Assembly: GCA_002431945.1 (NCBI GenBank) | Contig: DJET01000057.1 | Location: 1-19,133, forward strand | Reading direction: 5' to 3' | From: Ruminococcaceae bacterium UBA5891 | Lineage (GTDB): Bacteria; Bacillota; Clostridia; Oscillospirales; Acutalibacteraceae | DNA: 19,133 nucleotides | In this document: piece after piece, positions 1-7,553 of the stretch | Layout of the letters: each line of letters starts with the position of its first letter | Position numbering within the stretch: position 1 is the first letter of the stretch | Position numbers and translations under genes: made by a program | Notes under the pieces: generated by a model | The model's input: only the letters and a program-made list of their open reading frames with translations | Told to the model about the DNA's origin: nothing | Databases searched by the model: none

Positions 1-12
1 TTCGACAGACTG

Positions 13-36
13 AGCCGACGTTTTGTAACGTCGGCT
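13..36 (+). terminator. Hairpin, possible terminator of a gene left of the window
   Basis: A perfect 10-bp inverted repeat (AGCCGACGTT / AACGTCGGCT) closes a 4-base TTGT loop and is followed by TTGTGTGTGG. The T-tract is weak, so this is only a possible intrinsic terminator. It would fit a plus-strand gene ending at or before the window edge; a TGA sits at 11-13. Read on the minus strand it has no T-run after it, so it is an unlikely terminator for the XRE gene at 141-1190. Confidence 0.5.
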
Positions 37-140
37 TTGTGTGTGGAAAAATTTATCATTGCGAACGCCGTAAGGCGCGCGGTAATCCGTTCTCTTTTAA
101 AAAAGGAAATACGGATTTTTTCACGCTTTTTGGCTGCAGC

Positions 141-1190
141 TTAAAAATTAACAAATTCAAATGCGGAAAAATCACATTCCATATTTTCCGTATCAACAAA
201 TTTTTTAAGGCAGTGTATCAGGTCGCAGATTCCCACTCTGCTTTCTTCCATAAACTCGTTTTGCCCGTCAAAGCTGCCCTTATACTCATCACAGCTTAAA
301 GGGTAATTATCTGAGAATACAGACGGGTCTATATACCCCGCAGCGCTTCTTACGCTCTCGCCGTTATCCCTGTAATAACGCGATGACAGATATTCGTATT
401 TTTTATTATATCCGCCCCTCATACGGATATAGAAATTTATGCTGTATGTTTCGTCAAGCGGGCAATGAAGACAAAATTCAACCATATTGCTGTCTCCCCA
501 ATACGATATTGAAAAATATTCGTTTGCATTTCCGCCGTATTTTGAAGCGCGCTGCTGATAAATAGTATAATCCCCGTTAAGGTTGCCCTTTTTAATTGCA
601 AAATCCTTGCAATAAGAAAATAAATCAAACTGTTTAACGGCTTCCGCGGCAGAGGGGGTTTCGCTGTCGGTATTGCCGGCGGTTGTATTGTTATCGGCAA
701 CGCTTGCGGCGCCGGAGTCGGAATTATTATTTTTAACATTACCGGTATTTCCGCTAACCGCCTTAGCTGCGTCGGGCTTTTTTGCACCGCCGGCATTTGA
801 GCTTTCCGATTGGGAAATATTCCCGCTTGCCCCTGCCGAGCTGCTGCCGTTATTTTTAAGCTTATTATTTTTTGAAATCACAAACAGCAATATACCGCAT
901 GCAATAACGGCTGCCGAAATAACAATTGCCGCTATTATTTTAGGCTTGCCCTTTCTTTTTTCTTCGGCAGTCTTTTCCTTTATAATATTCGCCCTGTCGG
1001 AGCCCTCTAAAATTTCATCTGATGAAATATTAAAAATTTTTGCCAAAGCAATAATATTATCGATAGTAGGCTGTGTTTGTCCGGTTTCCCAAAGACTGAC
1101 GCTTTGTCTTGAAACACCCAGCTTTTCGGCAAGTTCATCCTGAGACATATTATTTTCTTTTCGGTAATTTCTGATATTATCAGACAGCAT
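141..1190 (-). CDS. Membrane-anchored XRE-family transcriptional regulator
   Basis: The N-terminal 62 residues are a Cro/CI-type helix-turn-helix (IRNYRKENNMSQDELAEKLG, then SRQSVSLWETGQ and a PTIDNIIALA helix). A basic stretch (KRKGKPK) leads into one hydrophobic membrane segment at about residues 84-106. A low-complexity Ser/Asn/Ala/Gly linker follows (about 110-186), then a roughly 160-residue C-terminal domain that I do not recognise, rich in Tyr and aromatics with four to six Cys. The topology places the HTH in the cytoplasm and the C-terminal domain outside, so inferred function is a one-component surface sensor. The ATG at 1190 has the SD-like AAGGAAG about 8 nt upstream and a TGnTATAAT promoter. 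The gene stands alone. The ligand and regulon are unknown. Family assignment of the HTH is firm; the function is inference. Confidence 0.85.
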   Translation of the reverse strand: MLSDNIRNYRKENNMSQDELAEKLGVSRQSVSLWETGQTQPTIDNIIALAKIFNISSDEILEGSDRANIIKEKTAEEKRKGKPKIIAAIVISAAVIACGILLFVISKNNKLKNNGSSSAGASGNISQSESSNAGGAKKPDAAKAVSGNTGNVKNNNSDSGAASVADNNTTAGNTDSETPSAAEAVKQFDLFSYCKDFAIKKGNLNGDYTIYQQRASKYGGNANEYFSISYWGDSNMVEFCLHCPLDETYSINFYIRMRGGYNKKYEYLSSRYYRDNGESVRSAAGYIDPSVFSDNYPLSCDEYKGSFDGQNEFMEESRVGICDLIHCLKKFVDTENMECDFSAFEFVNF

Positions 1191-1221
1191 TGCGCCACTT
1201 CCTTTTTAAAAGTTTTTAGTA

Positions 1222-1250
1222 ATTATATCAGAGTTTCCGCTTGCAAGCAA
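1222..1250 (-). promoter_or_regulatory. Sigma-A promoter of the membrane XRE gene, with palindrome at -35
   Basis: On the minus strand the -10 is a perfect TATAAT (1222-1227) preceded by TG (extended -10). A 17-bp spacer separates it from a weak -35, TTGCTT (1245-1250). A perfect 10-bp palindrome, GCTTGCAAGC (1239-1248), overlaps the -35 and spacer. GCTTGCAA recurs at 1280-1287. XRE regulators often autoregulate through such sites, so it is a candidate operator, but binding is inferred. Confidence 0.6.
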
Positions 1251-1450
1251 CAAAATTTGCTTTGCATTTTGTCAAGCAGCGCTTGCAATTAGTTAAAATT
1301 TGCTTGTTTTACGCCTATTTGCGTTAAACCGATCTTATTGTTATACAAAAGCCGAATAAATTATCATTTTTTGTGCAAATTCAAACCCTTAAATAATTTC
1401 AGCGGCAAGTGATATTGTGCAGACGGCAAATGTTTATATCTCTGTAATAC

Positions 1451-1476
1451 AAAAAAAGAGCAAGGTGTAGCCTTGC
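1451..1476 (-). terminator. Intrinsic terminator, minus strand
   Basis: On the minus strand a 6-bp stem GCAAGG / CCTTGC with a 5-base loop is followed by TC and a run of seven T. It would stop any transcript reading leftward through the tRNA and repeat region before the XRE gene. Just upstream of it on the minus strand (1488-1500) a small GCGGC/GCCGC hairpin may belong to the same repeat unit. Confidence 0.6.
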
Positions 1477-1571
1477 ATTTACAATCGGCGGCAAAGCCGC
1501 ACCGCACCTATTAACTCTTACATATTACTTCCTAAAAATCCCGTTACCGATTTTATTTTGAGGTAAGAAGT

Positions 1572-1603
1572 AAAAATCCCCATTCTTACGAATGAGGATT
1601 TTT
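1572..1603. terminator. Bidirectional A/T-flanked hairpin
   Basis: Arms AAAAATCC and GGATTTTT (8 bp), one C/A mismatch, then CATTC / GAATG (5 bp) around a TTAC loop. The A-run on one side and T-run on the other make it terminator-like in both directions. It lies directly beyond a fragment that copies the tRNA-Arg 3' end, just as the real tRNA is followed by its own terminator. Confidence 0.5.
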
Positions 1604-1722
1604 GACCCGCCCGAAGGGATTTTGTCTCGGCACTGCCGTGCCTATCGCCTCACTGCGCTCGTTGCCGCGGCTAAAAAACAGTCCGCCGGACTGTTTTTTA
1701 CGCCTTGTTCGAATCCCTTCGG
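1602..1722. repeat. Foldback repeat built from tRNA-Arg 3'-end fragments
   Basis: Positions 1602-1621 match 1771-1790 (the 3' end of the tRNA-Arg gene) at 19 of 20 bases in the same orientation. Positions 1707-1722 (GTTCGAATCCCTTCGG) carry 16 bases of the same tRNA T-arm in inverted orientation. The two fragments can pair over 11 bp (1611-1621 with 1712-1722). The inner part holds a GC-rich stretch and a 12-bp dyad at 1673-1699. No protein can be supported. From memory, similar units are common between genes of gut Clostridia; that resemblance was not checked. Confidence 0.55.
1673..1699. terminator. Perfect 12-bp dyad with A and T runs
   Basis: AAAAAACAGTCC and GGACTGTTTTTT are perfect reverse complements around a 3-base GCC loop. 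The A6/T6 flanks make this a symmetrical hairpin able to act as a terminator on either strand. It forms the apex of the larger foldback repeat at 1602-1722. Confidence 0.6.
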
Positions 1723-1733
1723 TTCAATTGAGC

Positions 1734-1766
1734 AAAAAATAAGGCTGCATTTTACAATGCAACCTT
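1734..1766 (-). terminator. Intrinsic terminator of the tRNA-Arg transcript
   Basis: On the minus strand an 11-bp stem, AAGGTTGCATT / AATGCAGCCTT with one G-T wobble, closes a 4-base loop. It is followed by A and a run of six T. It begins 5 bases beyond the encoded CCA end of the tRNA, the expected position for a tRNA terminator. Confidence 0.85.
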
Positions 1767-1771
1767 AATCT

Positions 1772-1848
1772 TGGCCCGCCCGAAGGGATTCGAACCCCCG
1801 TTCTTCAGAATCGGAATCTGCTGCGTTATCCAGCTGCGCCACAGGCGG
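1772..1848 (-). tRNA. tRNA-Arg (anticodon CCG)
   Basis: The minus strand folds as a complete 77-base tRNA. The acceptor stem is CCGCCTG paired with CGGGCGG. The D-arm begins GGCGC with the AGCTGG loop. The anticodon stem CAGA/TCTG has loop TTCCGAT, giving anticodon CCG, which reads CGG (arginine). The T-loop is TTCGAAT. A G discriminator and an encoded CCA close the 3' end. It lies 38 bp beyond galE on the same strand, with a hairpin between them and its own terminator after it. No clear separate promoter was seen, so co-transcription with galE is possible. Confidence 0.95.
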
Positions 1849-1853
1849 ATATT

Positions 1854-1875
1854 CGGAACGGTTTTTACCGTTCCG
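1854..1875 (-). terminator. Hairpin between galE and tRNA-Arg
   Basis: A perfect 9-bp stem, CGGAACGGT / ACCGTTCCG, with a 4-base loop, starts 11 bases past the galE stop. No T-run follows on the minus strand (AATATCC). It could protect the galE mRNA 3' end, mark processing of a galE-tRNA transcript, or be a weak terminator. Confidence 0.45.
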
Positions 1876-1886
1876 TTATAAGCAGT

Positions 1887-2900
1887 TTAATCTTCATATC
1901 CGTTAGGATTATTTTTTTGCCAACGCCATGTATCCTCGCACATTTCATTTATACCGTACTTTGCTGTCCAGCCGAGTACATTTTTGGCTTTATCGGCATT
2001 TGCATAGACCTCATCGGGGTCGCCCGGACGGCGCGGATCTATAACATAAGGTATTTCAACGCCTGTTGCCTTAACAAATGCGTCGCGCAGCTGCAAAACG
2101 CTAGTTCCGTTGCCGGTACCGAGGTTAAACGCCTCGCAGCCCTTATTTTTAAGCGCCCAGTCTATTGCCTTAACATGACCGAGAGCCAAATCAACAACGT
2201 GTATATAATCACGCACACCCGTACCGTCAACCGTTTTATAATCGTTGCCGAAAACATGCAGCTTTTCAAGCTTTCCTACGGCAACCTGCGAAATATAAGG
2301 CATAAGGTTATTGGGTATTCCCTTGGGATCCTCTCCTATAAGACCGCTTTTGTGCGCGCCTATCGGGTTAAAGTAGCGCAGCAAAGCTACGCACCAATCC
2401 TTATCGGCAACATACAGATCGCTTAAAATATGTTCGATAAACAGCTTCGTTCTGCCATAGGGGTTAATTGCTCCGAGCGGCATACCCTCTACAAGCGGCA
2501 TTTCGGTTGCAACGCCGTAAACGGTAGCGGAAGAAGAAAATACGATCTTTTTAACACCGAATTCATTCATAACCTCAAGCAAAACAATTGTGTTTATAAG
2601 GTTATTGTCATAATACATTATTGGCTCGCGGACAGACTCGCCCACCGCCTTAAGACCTGCAAAATGTATAACAGCCTCAATTTCATTCTCGGCAAATATC
2701 TTACGTAACGCCTCTTTATTACGCACGTCTTCCTTATAAAACTTAACCGGTTTGCCGGTGATTTTTTCAACCCGTTCAAGCGACTTGCTACTGCTGTTAT
2801 CAAGATTATCTATAACAACAACGTCATACCCCGCATTTTGCATTTCTATACAGGTATGGCTGCCTATAAAGCCGGCCCCGCCGGTAATAAGTATTGACAT
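1887..2900 (-). CDS. galE: UDP-glucose 4-epimerase
   Basis: A cytosolic extended short-chain dehydrogenase that interconverts UDP-glucose and UDP-galactose with tightly bound NAD, serving the Leloir pathway and surface polysaccharide precursors. The 337-residue length is standard. The N-terminal dinucleotide-binding motif is ITGGAGFIGSH (residues 5-15). The catalytic set is Ser124 in FSSSATVYG and Tyr148/Lys152 in NPYGRTK. LRYFNPIGAH (174-183) is the usual GalE substrate-side motif. The ATG at 2900 has GGAGGAAT 5-10 bases upstream. A TTGACA-N17-TATCAT promoter at 2982-3010 indicates an independent transcript. Neighbours do not suggest a galactose operon; the flanking tRNA and operon are unrelated. 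Confidence 0.95.
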   Translation of the reverse strand: MSILITGGAGFIGSHTCIEMQNAGYDVVVIDNLDNSSSKSLERVEKITGKPVKFYKEDVRNKEALRKIFAENEIEAVIHFAGLKAVGESVREPIMYYDNNLINTIVLLEVMNEFGVKKIVFSSSATVYGVATEMPLVEGMPLGAINPYGRTKLFIEHILSDLYVADKDWCVALLRYFNPIGAHKSGLIGEDPKGIPNNLMPYISQVAVGKLEKLHVFGNDYKTVDGTGVRDYIHVVDLALGHVKAIDWALKNKGCEAFNLGTGNGTSVLQLRDAFVKATGVEIPYVIDPRRPGDPDEVYANADKAKNVLGWTAKYGINEMCEDTWRWQKNNPNGYED

Positions 2901-2981
2901 AGCTATTCCTCCGTTTTTAGAGATATTGCGACCGATATAATCGGCTTGAAAACGAATTAAGCCGCATTTTCGACCTTGTTA

Positions 2982-3010
2982 ATGATATAACAAAAGTACC
3001 GCATTGTCAA
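2982..3010 (-). promoter_or_regulatory. Sigma-A promoter of galE
   Basis: Minus strand: -35 TTGACA (3005-3010, perfect), 17-bp spacer, -10 TATCAT (2982-2987, five of six). The start point would lie about 75 bases before the galE ATG. Just upstream (3021-3030) CTGTTAACAG followed on the minus strand by TTTTT is the only, weak, candidate terminator for the large operon ending at 3064. Some read-through into galE is therefore possible. Confidence 0.75.
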
Positions 3011-3063
3011 GTGAAAAACTGTTAACAGCGTTCTTAAATTTATTGTGCGATCAGGCATATAGC

Positions 3064-4443
3064 TCACACGGTTTTTGATATGTCGGCTGTAATTCCGTAA
3101 TCTGCGTATTTGAATATCGGTGCGTCCTTATCGGAATTTATTGCGATTACCGTTCCCGATTGCTTTATTCCCGCAATATGGTGCACCGCGCCCGAAATAC
3201 CTACTGCGATATATACATCCGGGTTTACCGTTTTGCCCGTAAGCCCCACCTGCAATTCATAGGGCAGATAATCGCTGTCTACCATTTTGCGCGTTGCGGC
3301 TATACCCGCGTTTATTTTTTCGGCAAATTTCTTTATTTTTGCTATATGCTCCCGCGCGCCGTAGCCTATACCTATAATAATTTTTTTCTGTTCTTCCTCG
3401 GCGGTACGCACGGTAGCCATAGGCGGCTTTGTTTCGCACCTTATTTTCGCAATTATATTGCCCGAACACGCAGGACGGTACATATAAAGCGTTTCGCCGT
3501 CGGTTTCAAGCGCGGTGCAGTCGGCGCAAAGCCCCGTGTTTAAAAGGGCGGCAACCTGCGGCGCTAAAGCCTTTGATTTAATATCGCTCCCCCACAAAAC
3601 CGCGTCGGGGTGACCTAAGCGGATTTTTTCCGCCGTTTTTTCGGGGGTATCGGGGTCAATTACGGTTATATTTTCTCCCACCGTTTTTGCAAATTCTATG
3701 GGTGAAGAGCCAACGCACCACATATTTTTAAGCTTGCTTGCACTCTCGGTGGGTTTTATTTTCTGTCTGCCCTTTTTAAGCCCCTCTTCTATCGCCCACA
3801 TCAGCTTATCGGGCGATATAAATGTGCAGCTTCGGCGGTCGGAATCGTTTTCAAAGGTTTTTAAAACGCGCGTAGGCGAGCCTTTGAGCCCGCAAAGCGA
3901 AATATCGGCGTTAATATCGCCAGCCGAGAAAATTTCAACGGGTTTCACCTTAGAGCGAATACTCGGCAGCCGCAGTTTTCGGCTTTTTTCAAGCGTTATA
4001 ACCGCAGGCGCGGATATATTGCCGCCGTTTTCTGAGCGGTCGGTATAAGAAAGCCCGTTTTCCGTACTTTTAAGCGACATAACGTTTGTTACAAGCGGAA
4101 ACCCAAGTCTTACCGCAAGTGAGGGACCTACCTGCCCCGTATCGCCGTCTACCGATTGCCTGCCGCAGAAAACAAAATCTGGGCAAAGCCTTTTTATCGC
4201 AAGGGAGAGCGCATACGAGGTTGCAAGGGTGTCCGCCCCCGCAAAGGCGCGGTCGCACAAAAGCACGGCGTTTTTAGCGCCGAGTCTCGTTAAGCTTTCA
4301 AGAAACGGCGCGGTCTTTTCTGGACTCATACTTAAAAGCGTTATTTCCGCCCCGTCTATACCAAGTGCGGTTTCGTAAGCGCTCGCGTCAAACGGGTTAA
4401 TTTCGCCGTCGGCAGACTGCTTTACACAAACAACAATTTTCAT
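3064..4443 (-). CDS. Electron transfer flavoprotein, EtfB-EtfA single-chain fusion
   Basis: ETFs accept electrons from a flavin dehydrogenase. They normally consist of separate beta (about 260 aa) and alpha (about 330 aa) subunits. Here both lie in one 459-residue chain. Residues 1-225 are EtfB-like: VVCVKQS near the start and GRQSVDGDTGQVGP at 94-107, the nucleotide-binding loop. Residues 240-459 are EtfA-like: LNTGLCADCTAL, RPACSGNIIAKI, then the FAD domain with LQVGLTGKTVNPDVYIAVGI (397-416), HHIAG and APIFKYADYG. The EtfA part is short. The usual GGRG of the FAD domain reads GIGYGA, so the family Arg seems lost there. The ATG is 3 bases after the FGGY-kinase stop, with GAGGT upstream. It is the last gene of the operon. 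The likely electron donor is the FAD dehydrogenase at 11243-12679. Confidence 0.88.
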   Translation of the reverse strand: MKIVVCVKQSADGEINPFDASAYETALGIDGAEITLLSMSPEKTAPFLESLTRLGAKNAVLLCDRAFAGADTLATSYALSLAIKRLCPDFVFCGRQSVDGDTGQVGPSLAVRLGFPLVTNVMSLKSTENGLSYTDRSENGGNISAPAVITLEKSRKLRLPSIRSKVKPVEIFSAGDINADISLCGLKGSPTRVLKTFENDSDRRSCTFISPDKLMWAIEEGLKKGRQKIKPTESASKLKNMWCVGSSPIEFAKTVGENITVIDPDTPEKTAEKIRLGHPDAVLWGSDIKSKALAPQVAALLNTGLCADCTALETDGETLYMYRPACSGNIIAKIRCETKPPMATVRTAEEEQKKIIIGIGYGAREHIAKIKKFAEKINAGIAATRKMVDSDYLPYELQVGLTGKTVNPDVYIAVGISGAVHHIAGIKQSGTVIAINSDKDAPIFKYADYGITADISKTV

Positions 4444-4446
4444 TTT

Positions 4447-5916
4447 CTACCTCGCGTCGTATATCGGGGCAAGCGCGTCGTGTATCTTTTTATATTCTAA
4501 GAATACCTTGCGGTATTTTTCGGTGTTTTCGGGGTTCGGCACGGTTACGGATTTCGGCTTAACGCATTTTGCCACCGCGTCGGCAGGGTTCTTAAACACG
4601 CCTGCCGCAATTCCCGCAAGCATTGCAGAGCCTAATGATGAATCGCTGCTCTCGGCTGTTTTAAGGGTTATTCCCAAAACGTCCGCCGTCATCTGCCGCC
4701 AAAGCTCGCCCTTTGTGCCGCCGCCTATCGCCGCGGCAACAGAGCCGTATTCAATACCTAACTTATCAAGCACTGCCTTTGAATCAAGCAGCGAATAGCA
4801 CACGCCCTCAAGCACCGCGCGGGTGAAATGCGCCCTTGTATGGGTTGCGCGGATACCCGTAAAGCTGCCGCAAAGCATAGGGTCGGCATAAGGTGATAAT
4901 TCACCGTTAAGGTAGGGGTGGTATATCATACCCTCGCAGCCTATCGGGATTTTTGCGGCGGCGGCGTCCAATTCCTTATAATCCCCGCCGAAGGTATCCC
5001 TGTACCAACGGTAAGAGGCGGCGCACGCCTTGGTTGCCGTGCCTGGGTACCAAAGTCCTTTTGCTATATGAGAATAGTTTACAAGGTCGCGGTCGGGGTA
5101 AGGCATATCGGTGATAACGCAAATGCGCCCCGCCGTTGCAAGCTTAACGGTAATATCCCCTTTTTGAGTAGCGCCCGAAGCGAAAACCTCCATACAGGTG
5201 TCGGTTGTGCCGCAAATAACGGGCGTGCCCGCTTTAAGTCCTGTTTTTTTCGCGGCGCTTTCCTGTATCTTTCCTATAACATCGGTGGGCGCCACAATAG
5301 GCGGCAAAACCGAAATATCAATTCCGCAAAGGGCGCACAGCTCGTCTGACCATTTTTGAGAAACGCAGTCATAAAGCATACTGCCTTGCGCCTCAATATA
5401 ATCGGTGCAGAACACGCCCGTTAAAAAGTAGCGGATATAATCCTTTTCAAAAAAGATATGCCCGATTTTTGAGAATATCTCCGGACGGTTATTTTTTAGC
5501 CATAAAAGCTGCGGTAAGGTCCATATGGTGTCGGGCTTATGAAATGTCTTTTTAAATATTTCGCCGCCCTTTTCGCCCCTTAAAGCATTAGCCTCGGCAC
5601 GGGAGCGCGTGTCCGTCCAGTGAACCGCATTCATAAGCGGCGCAAAATTATTATCGCAGGGTAAAAATGTATGTGTAGCGGAGTCTACCGCTATGCAGAG
5701 TATATCTGCGGGGTTTATCCCCGATTTTTCTAAAAGCTCCGAGGTGTTTTTGCAAAGCGCCGCTATCCAGTCGTCGGGCGACTGCTCGCAGGCGCCCTGT
5801 TCGGGGTAAAGGGTGGGATATTCCGCCGTGCTTTCGGCAACAATATTGCCCATTTCATCTATAAGCGTTGCTTTTGACGCTCCGCCGCCGAAATCTATGC
5901 CGAGTAGGTATTTCAA
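4447..5916 (-). CDS. FGGY-family carbohydrate kinase (xylulokinase-like), TTG start
   Basis: A 489-residue cytosolic sugar kinase of the FGGY family, which phosphorylates a ketose or polyol using ATP. The first ATPase lobe begins LLGIDFGGGASKATL (phosphate-binding loop). HWTDTRS (99-105) is the substrate-side motif. CGTTDT with Asp239 is the probable catalytic base. IGGGTKGELWRQMTADVLG (about 397-415) is the C-terminal nucleotide motif. It resembles xylulokinases more than glycerol or ribulokinases, but the substrate cannot be read from sequence. The start is TTG at 5914-5916, backed by a strong AGGAGGT whose first bases overlap the TAG stop of the permease gene. This implies translational coupling. 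EtfBA follows after 3 bp. Confidence 0.9.
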   Translation of the reverse strand: MKYLLGIDFGGGASKATLIDEMGNIVAESTAEYPTLYPEQGACEQSPDDWIAALCKNTSELLEKSGINPADILCIAVDSATHTFLPCDNNFAPLMNAVHWTDTRSRAEANALRGEKGGEIFKKTFHKPDTIWTLPQLLWLKNNRPEIFSKIGHIFFEKDYIRYFLTGVFCTDYIEAQGSMLYDCVSQKWSDELCALCGIDISVLPPIVAPTDVIGKIQESAAKKTGLKAGTPVICGTTDTCMEVFASGATQKGDITVKLATAGRICVITDMPYPDRDLVNYSHIAKGLWYPGTATKACAASYRWYRDTFGGDYKELDAAAAKIPIGCEGMIYHPYLNGELSPYADPMLCGSFTGIRATHTRAHFTRAVLEGVCYSLLDSKAVLDKLGIEYGSVAAAIGGGTKGELWRQMTADVLGITLKTAESSDSSLGSAMLAGIAAGVFKNPADAVAKCVKPKSVTVPNPENTEKYRKVFLEYKKIHDALAPIYDAR

Positions 5917-5928
5917 AATACTTACCTC

Positions 5929-6852
5929 CTAAATAAAAATTGAAAACATTACGGGTATTGTAATAACCGAAATCAAGTGAGAAACAAGCGCCATTCCCGC
6001 ACCCGGCGTTGTATCGCCGCCGTATGCCGCGGGAAACACCACCGTGTTAAGACCGAGCGGCATAGCAGTAGCGCAAAGGGCAACCCTTATTATATCCTTA
6101 TCGGTTTTAAGCAGCAACAGCACCGCCATAAAAGCGGACGGCAATATTATAAGCCTTATAACAGAGGCTAAGTAAACCTTTTTATCGCTTGCAAGGGTTT
6201 TTAGGCTGTACTCCCCTATAACAAAGCCCGTAAGCAGCATTGCAAGGGGCGACATACACGCCCCCGCGCTTGATATTGCTGTTGTTATAAACTTTGGCAG
6301 CGGAACGGCAAAAAGACCGCACACAGCGCCCAAAATAAGCGCGATAAAAATGGGATTCACAAAGGTTTTAACGCTGAGCTTGCCGCCCTTTTCGGCAGGA
6401 ATTAAAGAAGCCGTACCGATAGAATAAACATAAAGGTTAAGCGGCAGGGTGAATATCATATAATCAAAAAGCACCTTTTCGCCGAAAACGCCCAGCACCA
6501 CGGCGTTGCCCATAAAGCTGAAATTGGCAACGGCAAAGGAATATGTATATATCTTTTTAAGGTAGCCGTCCTTTGCAAAGAATTTTGCCAAAACAATGCC
6601 TATCGGCAGAGATACCGCCATAACAGCCGCACCGTAAAGCATATATGTCCATTTTTGTTTAAAATTTTCCACCGTGCAGTATTTATAAAATACCGAAAAA
6701 ACAAGGCACGGCACAAAGGCGTAGGTTTCAAGCTTTGAAAGCACTACCGAATCGTCAAGCGGCAAAAGCCGTTTTTTATTTAAGAAAAAACCCAGCGCCA
6801 TAAAAATGAACAGCACCAGCATTTGGTTAAGTGTAGCTGTAAATACCTGCAT
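5929..6852 (-). CDS. AEC-family transporter (auxin efflux carrier/malonate permease type)
   Basis: A 307-residue integral membrane protein, hydrophobic throughout, with about 8-10 predicted membrane helices. It fits the AEC family: TLNQMLVLFIFMALGFFLNK at the N-terminus, a central NFSFMGNAVVLGVFGEK, and a C-terminal LGLNTVVFPAAYGGD. Characterised bacterial AEC members move organic anions such as malonate or malate; direction varies. It is the only transporter in the operon. It could import the substrate or export an acidic product; the sequence does not decide. The ATG at 6852 has AAGGAT about 9 bases upstream. Confidence 0.87.
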   Translation of the reverse strand: MQVFTATLNQMLVLFIFMALGFFLNKKRLLPLDDSVVLSKLETYAFVPCLVFSVFYKYCTVENFKQKWTYMLYGAAVMAVSLPIGIVLAKFFAKDGYLKKIYTYSFAVANFSFMGNAVVLGVFGEKVLFDYMIFTLPLNLYVYSIGTASLIPAEKGGKLSVKTFVNPIFIALILGAVCGLFAVPLPKFITTAISSAGACMSPLAMLLTGFVIGEYSLKTLASDKKVYLASVIRLIILPSAFMAVLLLLKTDKDIIRVALCATAMPLGLNTVVFPAAYGGDTTPGAGMALVSHLISVITIPVMFSIFI

Positions 6853-6880
6853 TTTAAAAATCCTTAATATTTTATTTTCC

Positions 6881-7531
6881 TTAATAATTTATTTTAAAAT
6901 TCTCCCCCGAAATACCGGGAAGTACGCCTCTATCTATAAGTCCCTTATTATCGTTATGAGCTATAAGCCACTTATTTTTGCGGAATAGCAGCGGGTTGGG
7001 AACTTCTGTTTCAAGCGGCGTATTGGTGCCGAGCGGCAGCCCCACAACGCAGCCGAAGCCGCCCTTTTCCACCTCGCACGGGCAAAAATGCAGTGTGGTT
7101 GAGTAAACCTCTGCGACAGTGCCCGCGGGCAGATAGAACGCCGTGAATTTTGAAGAATCGGTTTTTCCGTTTTCAATATCCCATATATGCCCCAAAATTA
7201 AAACAAGCGGCGTTACGGCAATGTTGATCTCACTTGACATATGCCATTCGGCGGCGTTTAAAAGGCAGTTGTGTCCGTGGCAGTAGCCTATCTGCACAGG
7301 CAGCGTACCGAAAAATTTATTTTCTATTTCCTTTGAGGTGGGCAGCTTTTCAAAGCTTTCCTCGCTCGGCGTATAAGCAGAGCCTTCCGCCGGTCTGCTT
7401 ATTTTTTCGGCGGCTTTAATTATTTCCGAGGTATCAAGCCCCGTTATAACCCTGCCGAAGGTTTTAAATTCTTCGCTGTTTACCGAATAAAGCTTAATAT
7501 CGGGGTTTTTCAGTTTCAGGTTATTAAGCAT
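6881..7531 (-). CDS. DUF4867 family protein, possible cupin-like metal protein
   Basis: A 216-residue soluble protein that I recognise as the DUF4867 family by its overall pattern: N-terminal GRVITGLDTSEI, then YCHGHN (83-88), EWHMSSEINIAVTPL (95-109), LPAGTVAEVYSTTLHFCPC (134-152) and FRKNKWLIAH near the end. His85, His87, His97, Glu101, His115 and His148 could form a metal site; the ILGHIWDI and LPAGTVAEVY pieces recall cupin strands. No function is established. Its place beside an IolB-type isomerase suggests a sugar or sugar-acid isomerase or epimerase role, which is inference. A GGAGAG site precedes the ATG at 7531. It is separated from the iolB gene by a terminator-like hairpin, so it is probably expressed at a lower level than the promoter-proximal genes. 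Confidence 0.82.
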   Translation of the reverse strand: MLNNLKLKNPDIKLYSVNSEEFKTFGRVITGLDTSEIIKAAEKISRPAEGSAYTPSEESFEKLPTSKEIENKFFGTLPVQIGYCHGHNCLLNAAEWHMSSEINIAVTPLVLILGHIWDIENGKTDSSKFTAFYLPAGTVAEVYSTTLHFCPCEVEKGGFGCVVGLPLGTNTPLETEVPNPLLFRKNKWLIAHNDNKGLIDRGVLPGISGENFKINY

Positions 7532-7553
7532 AAGTTTCTCTCCTATATATTAT

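Noticed and set aside
673..1143. 156-residue plus-strand reading frame opposite the XRE gene
   Set aside because: It is antisense to a well-supported gene, has no ribosome site, and its hydrophobic composition mirrors the Ser/Ala-rich linker on the other strand.
1602..1790. CRISPR array or multiple full tRNAs in the repeat-rich intergenic region
   Set aside because: Only fragments of one tRNA end recur, spacing is irregular, one copy is inverted, and there are no regular spacers.
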